64,000 nucleotides of DNA. Origin: Verrucomicrobiales bacterium. GTDB taxonomy: Bacteria > Verrucomicrobiota > Verrucomicrobiia > Verrucomicrobiales > DEV007. Positions 8,544 to 16,287 of this stretch are shown in pieces. The translations under genes were made by a program, and so were the position numbers. Within the stretch, counting starts at the first letter, position 1. The number at the start of each line of letters is the position of its first letter. The notes under the pieces are model-generated. The model ran no database searches and was not told the DNA's origin. It saw nothing but the letters and a program-made list of their open reading frames with translations. The DNA lies in assembly GCA_029213265.1 (NCBI GenBank), contig JARGNG010000017.1, positions 1 through 64,000 of the forward strand. The letters are read 5' to 3'.

Positions 8544-10316
8544 TCAGGGCTGGATCCACTTCAGATTTCGCAGCTCCACTTCGTCCCATTGCATTCCGCC
8601 GGAAAGCGCGATCACCATATCGAGGCCTTCCCACACCTCGAGCGATTCGTCCTTCATTTTGAAATCCGCCGGAGAAAGGACGATCTGCTGCCAGTCGCCG
8701 CCTCCTTCAACTTCGAGCGTGTGCCGGTAGTTGTGCTTCTCTTTCTCGAGGCTGAGGTAAAGCCGTGTCTTCTTCTCCGACTGGATCTCGAGGCCCAGCC
8801 GGGCGCCCACAGGAGGCTGGAACCGGGGGCTACGGAGCTTGAACGTCTTGCGGCCGTTGCCCTTTTCGAACCATTCCTTCTCCCAACCCTCGGCGAAATC
8901 TTCGATCACGAGGCTGGGTTCCAAGGTGGCCCTCACTCCGGCTGCCTTCAGTTCCTCCGGCGTCGCCATTTCGAGGAGGGACGACAGGTTGAAGGTGTCG
9001 ACAGCGACGATGTCCCGTCCGCTCACGCAGTGCACTGCATGTTCGTTGGCGTAGTTGATATCTGCATAGGTCCAGAGCTGGTGGTCGGTGGCGTAGAGTG
9101 GCAATGGCGCCGACCAGGCTCCTTCCTGCTTCGTTGCGGGGGCGTGGCGCCAATATTTGGTCATCGCCGGAACTCGCTCGGTGTAACCCGTGACGGGCTG
9201 CTGGGTGTAGTAGATCTCGACCGATCGAATCTCCCGGGATGGATTCGGGGTTACGGAGAAACTCGGGATTCCGTCCTCCGTTTTCAGCGTCAGCGTCGAT
9301 TCCGGATTCTCCGGCATCCGGAACTCGTTTTTCAGGTGCTGATTGAACCAGAGGATGACACTGGCGTGATACTCCGCATCGTTGGAGTGGTTCCGGTGCG
9401 GCATGCTCGAAATCCGCCACTCTTTTGATTTCAGGCGGCCAATCGCGGCGGGCAGATCGTGGATCCGTCCGTGAAAATCGTTGCTCGGGACCATGAACAG
9501 GATCGGGCAGGTGATCCGCTCGTGAGCGGGCCTATTGCACAGCGGAGGGGCAGGCTTGTCAGGCGTGAGGCCGCCGCAGGAAGGAGAGGCCACTTTCACT
9601 CGTGAATCGGAGCCGGCGACAGCGACGGTCAACTCGCCGCCCATGGAGTGACCGTAAACACCGATCCTTTCGCCATCGACTTCGGGTTGCTGCTCGAGGA
9701 ACGTGATCGCTCTCCTCGCGCCCATCGCCCAGAGAAACCAACGGTCGTTGCGCACTGATTCCACCGGATCGAGCTTTCGCATGGGATGATTGAAGTTTTT
9801 ATGACGGCGCGGGAAAAAGAATCCCGGAAGTTCGCCCCAGTCGGTGGTTTTCCGATACCTGGGATCGTCCGTTTTCCCCTCCCAGAACAGCTGCTTGGCC
9901 TCGTTGTCGATTGGATAGGTTTCAGAGCGAATGCGACCGTCCCAGGCAATGGAAATCGTCGCGTATCCCTCTTTGGCATTCGCCAGAACGTAATCTTCAT
10001 TCCCCGCTCCGCCGCCGCCGTGGATTTGCACCAGGCCGGGGATATTCTTCGCCCCCTTGGGATAGCCGTAGACCGCTACCATCATTGCCTTCTTGCCTTT
10101 AAAAATACCGACGCGATACCGCAGGACTTTCATAACAACGCCGTCCTGTTCCCATTCATGAAGCACTTCGACATCGAGCGGCTCTTTGCGAGGGTCGAAC
10201 CCAGACCAGAGTTCTTCGAAATTTTCGGGAGCTTTGCCGTCTTTCAGCGGCGGCAGGGTTTCAGCTTTCGCCACGGTGGCAAAAACGAGCAGCAGCAGGA
10301 TTGATAACGTTTTCAT
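8544..10316 (-). CDS. Secreted alpha/beta-hydrolase, probable carbohydrate esterase
   Basis: 590 residues. The signal peptide (MKTLSILLLLVFATVAKA) is followed by LPPLKDGKAP, an IHGGGGAGN oxyanion-loop segment and the elbow G-H-S-M-G-G with Ser224. A C-terminal beta-sandwich-like region (about 470-590) contains alternating hydrophobic strands and may bind carbohydrate. It is the free-standing version of the C-terminal half of the next gene. It begins the compact run of four genes that reads to 1231. Expected role: removal of acetyl or other acyl esters from a polysaccharide in the periplasm or outside the cell. Peptidase activity of the same fold cannot be excluded. Confidence 0.85.
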   Translation of the reverse strand: MKTLSILLLLVFATVAKAETLPPLKDGKAPENFEELWSGFDPRKEPLDVEVLHEWEQDGVVMKVLRYRVGIFKGKKAMMVAVYGYPKGAKNIPGLVQIHGGGGAGNEDYVLANAKEGYATISIAWDGRIRSETYPIDNEAKQLFWEGKTDDPRYRKTTDWGELPGFFFPRRHKNFNHPMRKLDPVESVRNDRWFLWAMGARRAITFLEQQPEVDGERIGVYGHSMGGELTVAVAGSDSRVKVASPSCGGLTPDKPAPPLCNRPAHERITCPILFMVPSNDFHGRIHDLPAAIGRLKSKEWRISSMPHRNHSNDAEYHASVILWFNQHLKNEFRMPENPESTLTLKTEDGIPSFSVTPNPSREIRSVEIYYTQQPVTGYTERVPAMTKYWRHAPATKQEGAWSAPLPLYATDHQLWTYADINYANEHAVHCVSGRDIVAVDTFNLSSLLEMATPEELKAAGVRATLEPSLVIEDFAEGWEKEWFEKGNGRKTFKLRSPRFQPPVGARLGLEIQSEKKTRLYLSLEKEKHNYRHTLEVEGGGDWQQIVLSPADFKMKDESLEVWEGLDMVIALSGGMQWDEVELRNLKWIQP

Positions 10317-10499
10317 AGTGAATTTTTCTTAATCTGTATTTCTAGTCAAGTGACACACCATCAATAGCGATTTCCATAGCTCCTGTGTTGCAGCAGTGGG
10401 AGCTTCTTGTCGTTTCCGGCCCGGCGGCTTATTCAACCTTCAAGTTCACGATAGCGGCGATCTGGGCTTCCAATCCTTGATCAACATTTGGTGTCTTAA

Positions 10500-10721
10500 T
10501 CAAGAACCCTTCTGGGAATTCTTCCGTAGAGATTTCACAAGCAATCCCCCGACAATCGATAGAATCAGATAGGTAACGACACAAATCCACAAGATCGTGG
10601 AAAGCTCGCCAATCGCTAACCAGCCCAAAAGCAGCATCATTAAAATGGTTCCAAATATTATGTAAGGATTACTCATCACTATGATCCCATTTACTATTCT
10701 CTTTTTGTACGTCTCCTTCAT
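10500..10721 (-). CDS. Small two-helix membrane protein, unknown
   Basis: 73 residues, or about 58 if translation starts at the later in-frame ATG (MSNPYIIFG...). Two hydrophobic helices are separated by a short loop; the tail is basic (KSLRKNSQKGS). No family recognised. It sits alone between the sulfatase ending at 10817 and the esterase starting at 10316. Downstream, 10428-10540 holds another open frame ending in ...EAQIAAIVNLKVE-stop that overlaps it and may be a gene remnant. Confidence 0.4.
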   Translation of the reverse strand: MKETYKKRIVNGIIVMSNPYIIFGTILMMLLLGWLAIGELSTILWICVVTYLILSIVGGLLVKSLRKNSQKGS

Positions 10722-10816
10722 ATCTTGTCTCTTGTGTTTCTAAAGTCTGAGTTTTGGAAAGCGCTGGAAGCGATCGGCGAAAACAGGGCTGAATATTAAA
10801 CTGCCAAACCAGCTCA

Positions 10817-12556
10817 TTAAGAGGTCCGCAGTAATTCTACTTCGGTAAAATAAGCACCGCCAGCTTCGTCACTTTCATCGTACAGCCAGGTTTCTAATTT
10901 GGTTTTTCCGGCGGGCAATTCGATCTCAAAGTCGACGGACTTCATGCCTGGATTAACGTCTGATGTCATCTCTTTTTCAGCGATTCGAAGCTTTGCCCGA
11001 ACGGCCGATACATTGCGATCAGCCTCCGGGGGAAATTGGCGAAGGCTGATGCGATAGCGCCCCGACTGTTTGACATCCACATACCAAGGGCCCGTTTCGC
11101 GAACGAGGCTGTTGATCGCCCCGAGATGCCATGGTGGATTTCCCACTGGTAAATACCAATCCTGCGAGGATAACATTGTAGGGTTTTCAGCCGGATTTCC
11201 CAGGTCGATCGAGACCGGGGTCATTCGCGGGGATACTGACTCCCACCAGTTTTCATACAGTTGCCTGAGTTCGGCTACAACTTCGGGATGAGCATCAGCA
11301 GAACTGCGGTTTTGCATAGGGTTTTGATCGAGGTGAGTCAGTTTCTCGCCATCAAGCAAACGCCAGCGACCTTTTACTACACAGGATGTAAACCACGGGG
11401 CTTCTGGTTGAGTAAATCTTGCGCCACCATGTAGTTGAGTGATAAAATGATCGCGAGTAGCTGGTGCATCCGGATCCTTAAGCGATGTGGCAAAGGAGAT
11501 ACCATCTTGTTCGAGGGCTTTAGCCGTCGAGACTCCACATAGTTCAGCGAGGGTTGGCACGACATCTATGTGACCGGCGAGGTGTTGCATATCCCGACCA
11601 CCTGTGAGTCCGCCCTTCGGCCAGTGGATAAAGAATGGCACTCGGTGGCCCCCTTCATAGACGGTTGACTTCACTCCGCGCATCCCGGCGTTGAACCCTT
11701 TAAAATCGTCAGGGCCCGGGCCGGCTCCGCCACTACCTTTGCCGGTGCCATTGTCGGTCATGAAAATGAAGATGGTGTTATCGGACAGGTTTAGCTCATC
11801 CAAACGCTTGCGTAGCAAACCCACATTGTGATCGAAGTTTGCGATCATGCCGTAGAATTCGGGGCCACTTTTCCACTTCACAGTTTCTTTATAAGGGGCG
11901 CTCCATTTCGGAGCTACACGATAGGGCGAATGTGGAGCATTAGTTGCGAGGTAGAGAAAGAACGGTTTTTCTTTATTTTCCTCCACAAACCGCATCGATT
12001 CGGCAAAAAACACATCGGTGCAGTAGCCTTCGAATTTCTCGAACTTGCCGTTTCGTTCGTAGGTATCGTCGAAATAGTCGTTGCCGTAGTAATCGGAAGC
12101 TTGCCCAATACCACCGGCGTGATGCCAAACCACATCCTGAAACCCGCGATCCTGAGGGCGATGCGGAGCGTTGTCTCCGAGGTGCCATTTGCCGACCATT
12201 CCGGTAGCGTAACCGGACTCGGCGAACAGCGAGGCGATGGTTCGCTCGTCGGTGTGCAACATGCTTCTGCCGCTACTGGTCCGGTAAGCGCCGGTTCGAG
12301 CCGGGTAGCGCCCAGTCATCAGCGCGGCTCTCGTCGGCGTGCAGAACGGACTGACGTGAAAATCAGTCAATCGAATCGACTCCGCATGGAGTTTGTCGAG
12401 ATGCGGGGTTTTCAGGACCGGGTTACCATGGCAGGAGAGGTCGCCGTAGCCCTGGTCATCGGTCATGATGAGGACGACGTTGGGTCGGTCGGCGGCGTGG
12501 AGGGTGAGCGCCGTGGTAGCGAAGAGAAGGGCGAGTTTCAGTGTAAATTGATTCAT
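10817..12556 (-). CDS. Secreted arylsulfatase (S1 family)
   Basis: 579 residues with a signal peptide (cleavage near 21). The sulfatase domain opens with RPNVVLIMTDDQGYGD (metal ligands DD at 33-34), carries C72-T-P-T-R as the formylglycine site, and has the usual HRVPFFIHWPKG segment. An extra C-terminal region (about 450-579) looks like a small beta-sandwich, a tail often seen in PVC sulfatases. Expected reaction: hydrolysis of sulfate esters, substrate unknown. Upstream is a membrane protein gene (12632); downstream the esterase/sulfatase run begins after the small 10500 gene. Confidence 0.92.
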   Translation of the reverse strand: MNQFTLKLALLFATTALTLHAADRPNVVLIMTDDQGYGDLSCHGNPVLKTPHLDKLHAESIRLTDFHVSPFCTPTRAALMTGRYPARTGAYRTSSGRSMLHTDERTIASLFAESGYATGMVGKWHLGDNAPHRPQDRGFQDVVWHHAGGIGQASDYYGNDYFDDTYERNGKFEKFEGYCTDVFFAESMRFVEENKEKPFFLYLATNAPHSPYRVAPKWSAPYKETVKWKSGPEFYGMIANFDHNVGLLRKRLDELNLSDNTIFIFMTDNGTGKGSGGAGPGPDDFKGFNAGMRGVKSTVYEGGHRVPFFIHWPKGGLTGGRDMQHLAGHIDVVPTLAELCGVSTAKALEQDGISFATSLKDPDAPATRDHFITQLHGGARFTQPEAPWFTSCVVKGRWRLLDGEKLTHLDQNPMQNRSSADAHPEVVAELRQLYENWWESVSPRMTPVSIDLGNPAENPTMLSSQDWYLPVGNPPWHLGAINSLVRETGPWYVDVKQSGRYRISLRQFPPEADRNVSAVRAKLRIAEKEMTSDVNPGMKSVDFEIELPAGKTKLETWLYDESDEAGGAYFTEVELLRTS

Positions 12557-12631
12557 GTGGTGTTGGCCCGCTTAAAAACAGTTAGCTCTGAGGCAAGCTC
12601 AGAAACTATCTTTGGGGTTGTGCCTTTGTTT

Positions 12632-13291
12632 TCAATCGCGGACGATTTTATATTCTGTGACTTTCTTTTGGTTATCGTATCGAAAAACCAACCACTCGGA
12701 ATCAATGCCGAACAACCCGCGTTCTGGACCGAGCAAGTAAACGAAATCCCAATCTCTGAAATACTCGGTTTTGTCTGGCTCACCGATAAGCGCGACAACC
12801 TGTTCCCTGTCCATGCCCTTGAACTGATGCTTTTGTAACAGGTCATCGACCATGCACAAACGGGGAGGCCACTTGGTATCTTGTTCGACCTTCTCCTGGT
12901 TGCGCCACAAAGCGGCATCAAAACTCTGGCGATGGCGGTAATCTCCGAGGGAGGGGCCAAGGAATAGCGATCCAAGCAGGATCGCAAAAGGCGCCGCGGT
13001 GCCCAGGAAATAGAATCCGGCGTGGATGTGTCGGCCTTTCATGAAACGGAAGACAATAACTGCCGCTAATGCAATCCACGGGAGCCAGCCAACAAGCCCT
13101 TTGGTTCCCTTGAGCCAGGCGGGCTGTTGATCGAAGGCTGCATAAGGAACGATGTCCATCCACTTGAATTGGATGAAGCCGCAGATGGATGTGAAGATGG
13201 CTCCAGCGAGAAAATAGAGCAACCTTTGTTTCCATGGTGACTCTGCGAGTGTAATCGCACTTCTCTCGGACCATGATTTGGCTTTAGTCAT
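12632..13291 (-). CDS. Membrane protein with SmpA/OmlA-like C-terminal domain
   Basis: 219 residues. Three hydrophobic segments (about 22-40, 66-85 and 92-112) are followed by a soluble C-terminal domain. That domain contains a helix with MDREQVVALIGEPD and a strand pair ending WLVFRYDNQKKVTEY, the layout of the small SmpA/OmlA (BamE-like) fold in which a conserved G-x-P follows the helix. No role can be assigned. It lies between the FGE-like gene and a sulfatase gene and may share their transcript. Confidence 0.6.
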   Translation of the reverse strand: MTKAKSWSERSAITLAESPWKQRLLYFLAGAIFTSICGFIQFKWMDIVPYAAFDQQPAWLKGTKGLVGWLPWIALAAVIVFRFMKGRHIHAGFYFLGTAAPFAILLGSLFLGPSLGDYRHRQSFDAALWRNQEKVEQDTKWPPRLCMVDDLLQKHQFKGMDREQVVALIGEPDKTEYFRDWDFVYLLGPERGLFGIDSEWLVFRYDNQKKVTEYKIVRD

Positions 13292-13404
13292 TTTGGTAGA
13301 GTCGCACCAGCGTGTGAAGGTAGGATGATTGATTTGTGAAAGGTCGATGAATTTTCTTCACCGAGCCTTTTCCTGCGTCAATTCTACCGACAAGGTATCG
13401 GATG

Positions 13405-14298
13405 TCATGGTGTTTGGGGTACCCGGCTGGTGAGACTCAGGCAAGGGCGGAAGCCCAGGTGGCGGCGATAGCCTGACGAGAACGTGATGCGGCTGGAAGA
13501 GTAGCAGCGCCCCGCCGTGAAGTAGTAGCCGCCGCCGCGGTTAACGCGGTCTGGGCCTTCCGATAGACCTCGTGGATCCCGCGTGCCTTCCACTGGACCC
13601 TGTGGATCACGCGTGTCGTTCGCGTCGTATTTGATGGCGAACCAGTCCAGACAACACTCCACCACGTTCCCATGCATGTCGAAGAACCCCCATGCGTTTG
13701 GCTTCTTCGTCGCCACGGGATGGGGCTTGCCGCCCGAGTTTTTAGAGTACCACGCCATCGCATTCAGATCTCCCGCATAGTCCCCCTCTGTTCCCGCCCG
13801 GCACGCGTGCTCCCACTGCGCCTCCGTCGGCAGCGTGTATTCGTAGCCCTCAGGCAATCGACCCGCCTCCCGTTCCATCTTCGTCAGCTTCCGGCAGAAC
13901 GCCATCGCGTCCTCCCAGCTGACGTCATCCACCGGCTTGGTGTCGCCTTTCAAACGGCTCGGGTTGCTGTCCATTAGCGCCTCCCAATGCGCCTGTGTCA
14001 CCTCCGTCGCCCCGAGGTAATAACCTGACAGCTCCACCGTCCGCACAGGCTTCTCCGTTGGAAGGTTCTTGCCCGTCAAATTGCCCATCCGGAACTTGCC
14101 CGGCGGCACCCAGATCATCTTCATGCCGAGCTCGCTGGTGAAGGTCGTCTCTTGAGCGAATAGTGTTACCCGCCGTTCGATCTCTCGATTCGATTCCGCG
14201 TTGCCCGGTTCCTCGGCGCGGACGGTCAGAGCGAGAGCTACGACGACAAACACAAGGGCATATTTCATAGGGATTGATAGCAGAATCCAGAATCGCAT
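13405..14298 (-). CDS. SUMF1/FGE-domain protein, probably not a classical FGE
   Basis: About 298 residues. An N-terminal secretion signal is followed by a full FGE-sulfatase (SUMF1) fold: MIWVPPGKFRMGN, TEVTQAHWEALM, PVDDVSWEDAMAFC, LPTEAQWEHACRAGT, MHGNVVECCLDW, RGGGYYFTAGRCYSSSR and a final LGFRPCL. True formylglycine-generating enzymes have two copper-binding cysteines in the R-G-G-S-x-L-C-x-x-x-x-C stretch. Here the first is Tyr/Phe and only the second (in GRC) is present, so sulfatase activation by this protein is doubtful. A short TRDP[QR]G repeat lies in the loop before the RGG motif. I took the ATG at 14298; upstream (14337) and downstream (14268) in-frame ATGs exist. It follows the STN-like gene and probably shares its promoter. 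Confidence 0.8.
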   Translation of the reverse strand: MRFWILLSIPMKYALVFVVVALALTVRAEEPGNAESNREIERRVTLFAQETTFTSELGMKMIWVPPGKFRMGNLTGKNLPTEKPVRTVELSGYYLGATEVTQAHWEALMDSNPSRLKGDTKPVDDVSWEDAMAFCRKLTKMEREAGRLPEGYEYTLPTEAQWEHACRAGTEGDYAGDLNAMAWYSKNSGGKPHPVATKKPNAWGFFDMHGNVVECCLDWFAIKYDANDTRDPQGPVEGTRDPRGLSEGPDRVNRGGGYYFTAGRCYSSSRITFSSGYRRHLGFRPCLSLTSRVPQTP

Positions 14299-14336
14299 GA
14301 TTTCTCTTTTCATATTTTCGGTAAGAAGAGTATTCA

Positions 14337-14828
14337 CTACTTCTTTGTCTTCGGCTCAAACACTACCGCGCGTTCTTCGATTTGGTAAGACCAGGCTGTG
14401 AGCGCACTCACATGCTTGATCGCGTCAAGCAGCGAAACCTGCCGCAAGATGAGGGTCATAGACGGCAGATCACTCGGGTTGCTTTTGATAATGAAGTTAA
14501 CCCCTTGCTCTGCCTCCGGAGTTCCAGGCTTGTCTAACTCAATACTGGATCGGCGAAGAAAATTGAGAACCTCGGTGAACTTTGCATCTTCAAATTTCAG
14601 TTCAGGAATGATGATCTCCTTCAATTTGGTTTCCAAAACCGACTGGGCAGACTCCGCCTTCACGACGGTAAACGACGCCTTTCCAAGCGCGATTTTTGAC
14701 CCATTTTGGAATTTGAATGGACCGTAAACCTTTCCGCTCTTATCATGCTTCAAGTGGAACGTATCATCAGCCAGGCAAGCCATCGAGAAGATCACACTTC
14801 CCCCGATCATTAGTAATAGCAGTTTCAT
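14337..14828 (-). CDS. Secreted STN/secretin-like small domain protein
   Basis: 163 residues from the ATG at 14828. A signal peptide (MKLLLLMIGGSVIFSMACLA) is followed by a domain with LKFEDAKFTEVLNFLRRSS, a VNFIIK strand, a MTLILRQVSLLDAIKHVSAL helix-turn and a final YQIEERAVVFEP strand. This is the pattern of the short STN/secretin N-domain repeat common in PVC bacteria. A longer frame starting at 14891 is unlikely: an ECF-type promoter (14862-14890) lies inside it, about 30 bases ahead of the chosen ATG. Function unknown; it may be a periplasmic adaptor. The FGE-like gene follows within 40 bp. Confidence 0.65.
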   Translation of the reverse strand: MKLLLLMIGGSVIFSMACLADDTFHLKHDKSGKVYGPFKFQNGSKIALGKASFTVVKAESAQSVLETKLKEIIIPELKFEDAKFTEVLNFLRRSSIELDKPGTPEAEQGVNFIIKSNPSDLPSMTLILRQVSLLDAIKHVSALTAWSYQIEERAVVFEPKTKK

Positions 14829-14861
14829 TGTATTTGTATCTTTATTCAAATTGAACACTGA

Positions 14862-14897
14862 AACTCGTCGCGACTGCGGCAGGTGTTTCAAAGTTTT
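14862..14897 (-). promoter_or_regulatory. Predicted ECF sigma promoter, second copy
   Basis: Read on the minus strand: an A tract, then TGAAACAC (14883-14890), 13 bases, and GACGAGTT (14862-14869), followed about 33 bases later by the ATG at 14828. Both boxes, the 13-base spacing, the upstream AAAAAACT and the CAGTYG just before the -10 box match the promoter in front of the island's own ECF sigma gene (24867-24895). ECF sigma factors commonly recognise a GAAC-like -35 and a short CG-rich -10 box. Confidence 0.65.
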
Positions 14898-14946
14898 TTG
14901 CTTTTTCGGAGGCCGATAAAGGATTTGAATTGAAATGGTGCCTTAT

Positions 14947-16227
14947 TTAACTAACCATTTCATCAAGAGTCCCCGTGCTGTGGCTGAACTGCTCGAGCGG
15001 AACTCCAATCTGCTGCATCAGGGTCAGCCAGTAGTTCGCCAGCGGCGTGTCCTGTTCCGGAAGGACAATGTGTTCGCCACGTTTTAATTTCTCTGCCGCG
15101 CCGCCTGTGTAAATCGCAGGACAGCCTCTTATTCCGTGACCGGATCGAAGATTGGATCCGTAGCTGATTAGCGAGGATTCGAAGAGGTTTTGCCCGTTCA
15201 GGTCTTGCTTGGATTTGAACTGGTCGATAAGCGACGCGAGCAATTCCATAAAGAGACGGTCCTTCACCTGCGAGACCTCTCGCCGTTTGGGATCGAGGCC
15301 ATAGTGCGAGAGTGAATGCGGGTTGAGATTGAGCCCGTGCCCCAACAGGACGGAACCGATGGGTTGGCGAAAAGTGATCACCCGTGTCGAGTCGGTTTGA
15401 AATGCTGCGACAATGAGGCTGTGCATCGTTTTCACGGCCCGCAATCCGTCCATGCCCTCGCCGGGCTCACGCAGCGGCGATTTGGGTTTTGGTGTCTCGG
15501 CCCATTCCACCTCGCGGCTAATATTCTGCTCGATCTGCCGAACGGACTGGAAGTAGTCTTCGAGCTTGTCTTGATCGTTTTTGCTGAGTTTCCGCTTTGT
15601 CGATTTAAAGTCCGAAGTGACCCCATCAAGAATGCTCCGCTTCTGGGCGAGGCGGAATTCACGCTCCTGCGACGATTCTTTTGCCTGCCCAAAGAGTTGT
15701 GCATAGAGATCGATCGGAGTGGTAATGCCGGGAATCGGGTGCCCCTTGTCCGACCAGGCAAGTGACAGACCAGCTCCATGGCCGTCCTGCGTTGCCGAGT
15801 CACTAAGGGTTAGTGTTGGATAGCGGGTGTCCTGTCCGATCTTTCGAGCGACCAACTGATCGACTGAGACGGAGTTGTGGAACTTTTTGCCAGGCGTGTT
15901 GTAGACGTTCGCTCCGGTCAGATAGGAAGTGCTGCCGGAGTGAGGATGGCTCGCTCCGTGGTTGGTCAGGTTAGACACCATCGTAATGTCGTTCTGATGG
16001 CGCTTCAGCGGCGCCATACCCTGCGTCATTCCTATATCAGAAAAGCGGCCGGCTTCGGTCGGGAAAAAGGTATCTTCGGTGCATCCAAAGCCGAACCCGA
16101 TGAAGAGAGCACGCTTAGGATTGGGAGCCGCCGCCTGCGCTTCGCAAATCGAATCCAGAAGCGGGAGCGCCAGGATAGTGGAGCCAGCTTTGAGGAAAGC
16201 CCGGCGGTTTTGAATGTCGATGCTCAT
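14947..16227 (-). CDS. DUF1552 (HXXSHH family) Tat-exported protein
   Basis: 426 residues. The N-terminal NRRAFLKAG is a twin-arginine signal followed by a hydrophobic stretch. The body matches DUF1552: GFGFGCTEDTFFP, SNLTNHGASHPHSGSTSYL, the H-S-L-S-H-Y form of the HXXSHH motif, SYGSNLRSGHGIRGCP and a C-terminal NYWLTLMQQIGVP. The family is nearly always encoded beside a DUF1592-type cytochrome-like protein; here that partner ends 60 bp upstream. Biochemical role unknown. It is the second of two tandem DUF1552 copies and the last gene of the block reading from the sigma factor at 24834. Confidence 0.9.
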   Translation of the reverse strand: MSIDIQNRRAFLKAGSTILALPLLDSICEAQAAAPNPKRALFIGFGFGCTEDTFFPTEAGRFSDIGMTQGMAPLKRHQNDITMVSNLTNHGASHPHSGSTSYLTGANVYNTPGKKFHNSVSVDQLVARKIGQDTRYPTLTLSDSATQDGHGAGLSLAWSDKGHPIPGITTPIDLYAQLFGQAKESSQEREFRLAQKRSILDGVTSDFKSTKRKLSKNDQDKLEDYFQSVRQIEQNISREVEWAETPKPKSPLREPGEGMDGLRAVKTMHSLIVAAFQTDSTRVITFRQPIGSVLLGHGLNLNPHSLSHYGLDPKRREVSQVKDRLFMELLASLIDQFKSKQDLNGQNLFESSLISYGSNLRSGHGIRGCPAIYTGGAAEKLKRGEHIVLPEQDTPLANYWLTLMQQIGVPLEQFSHSTGTLDEMVS

Positions 16228-16287
16228 AGTAGTTGCTTCAGTAAATTGCTCTTGGATTTTCGAGTGGTCTCTTGTCTCGCTTACGGC

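Noticed and set aside
10428..10540. Open frame ending in EAQIAAIVNLKVE overlapping the 10500 gene
   Set aside because: No start codon and no family match; it may be a remnant, but evidence is too thin to annotate.
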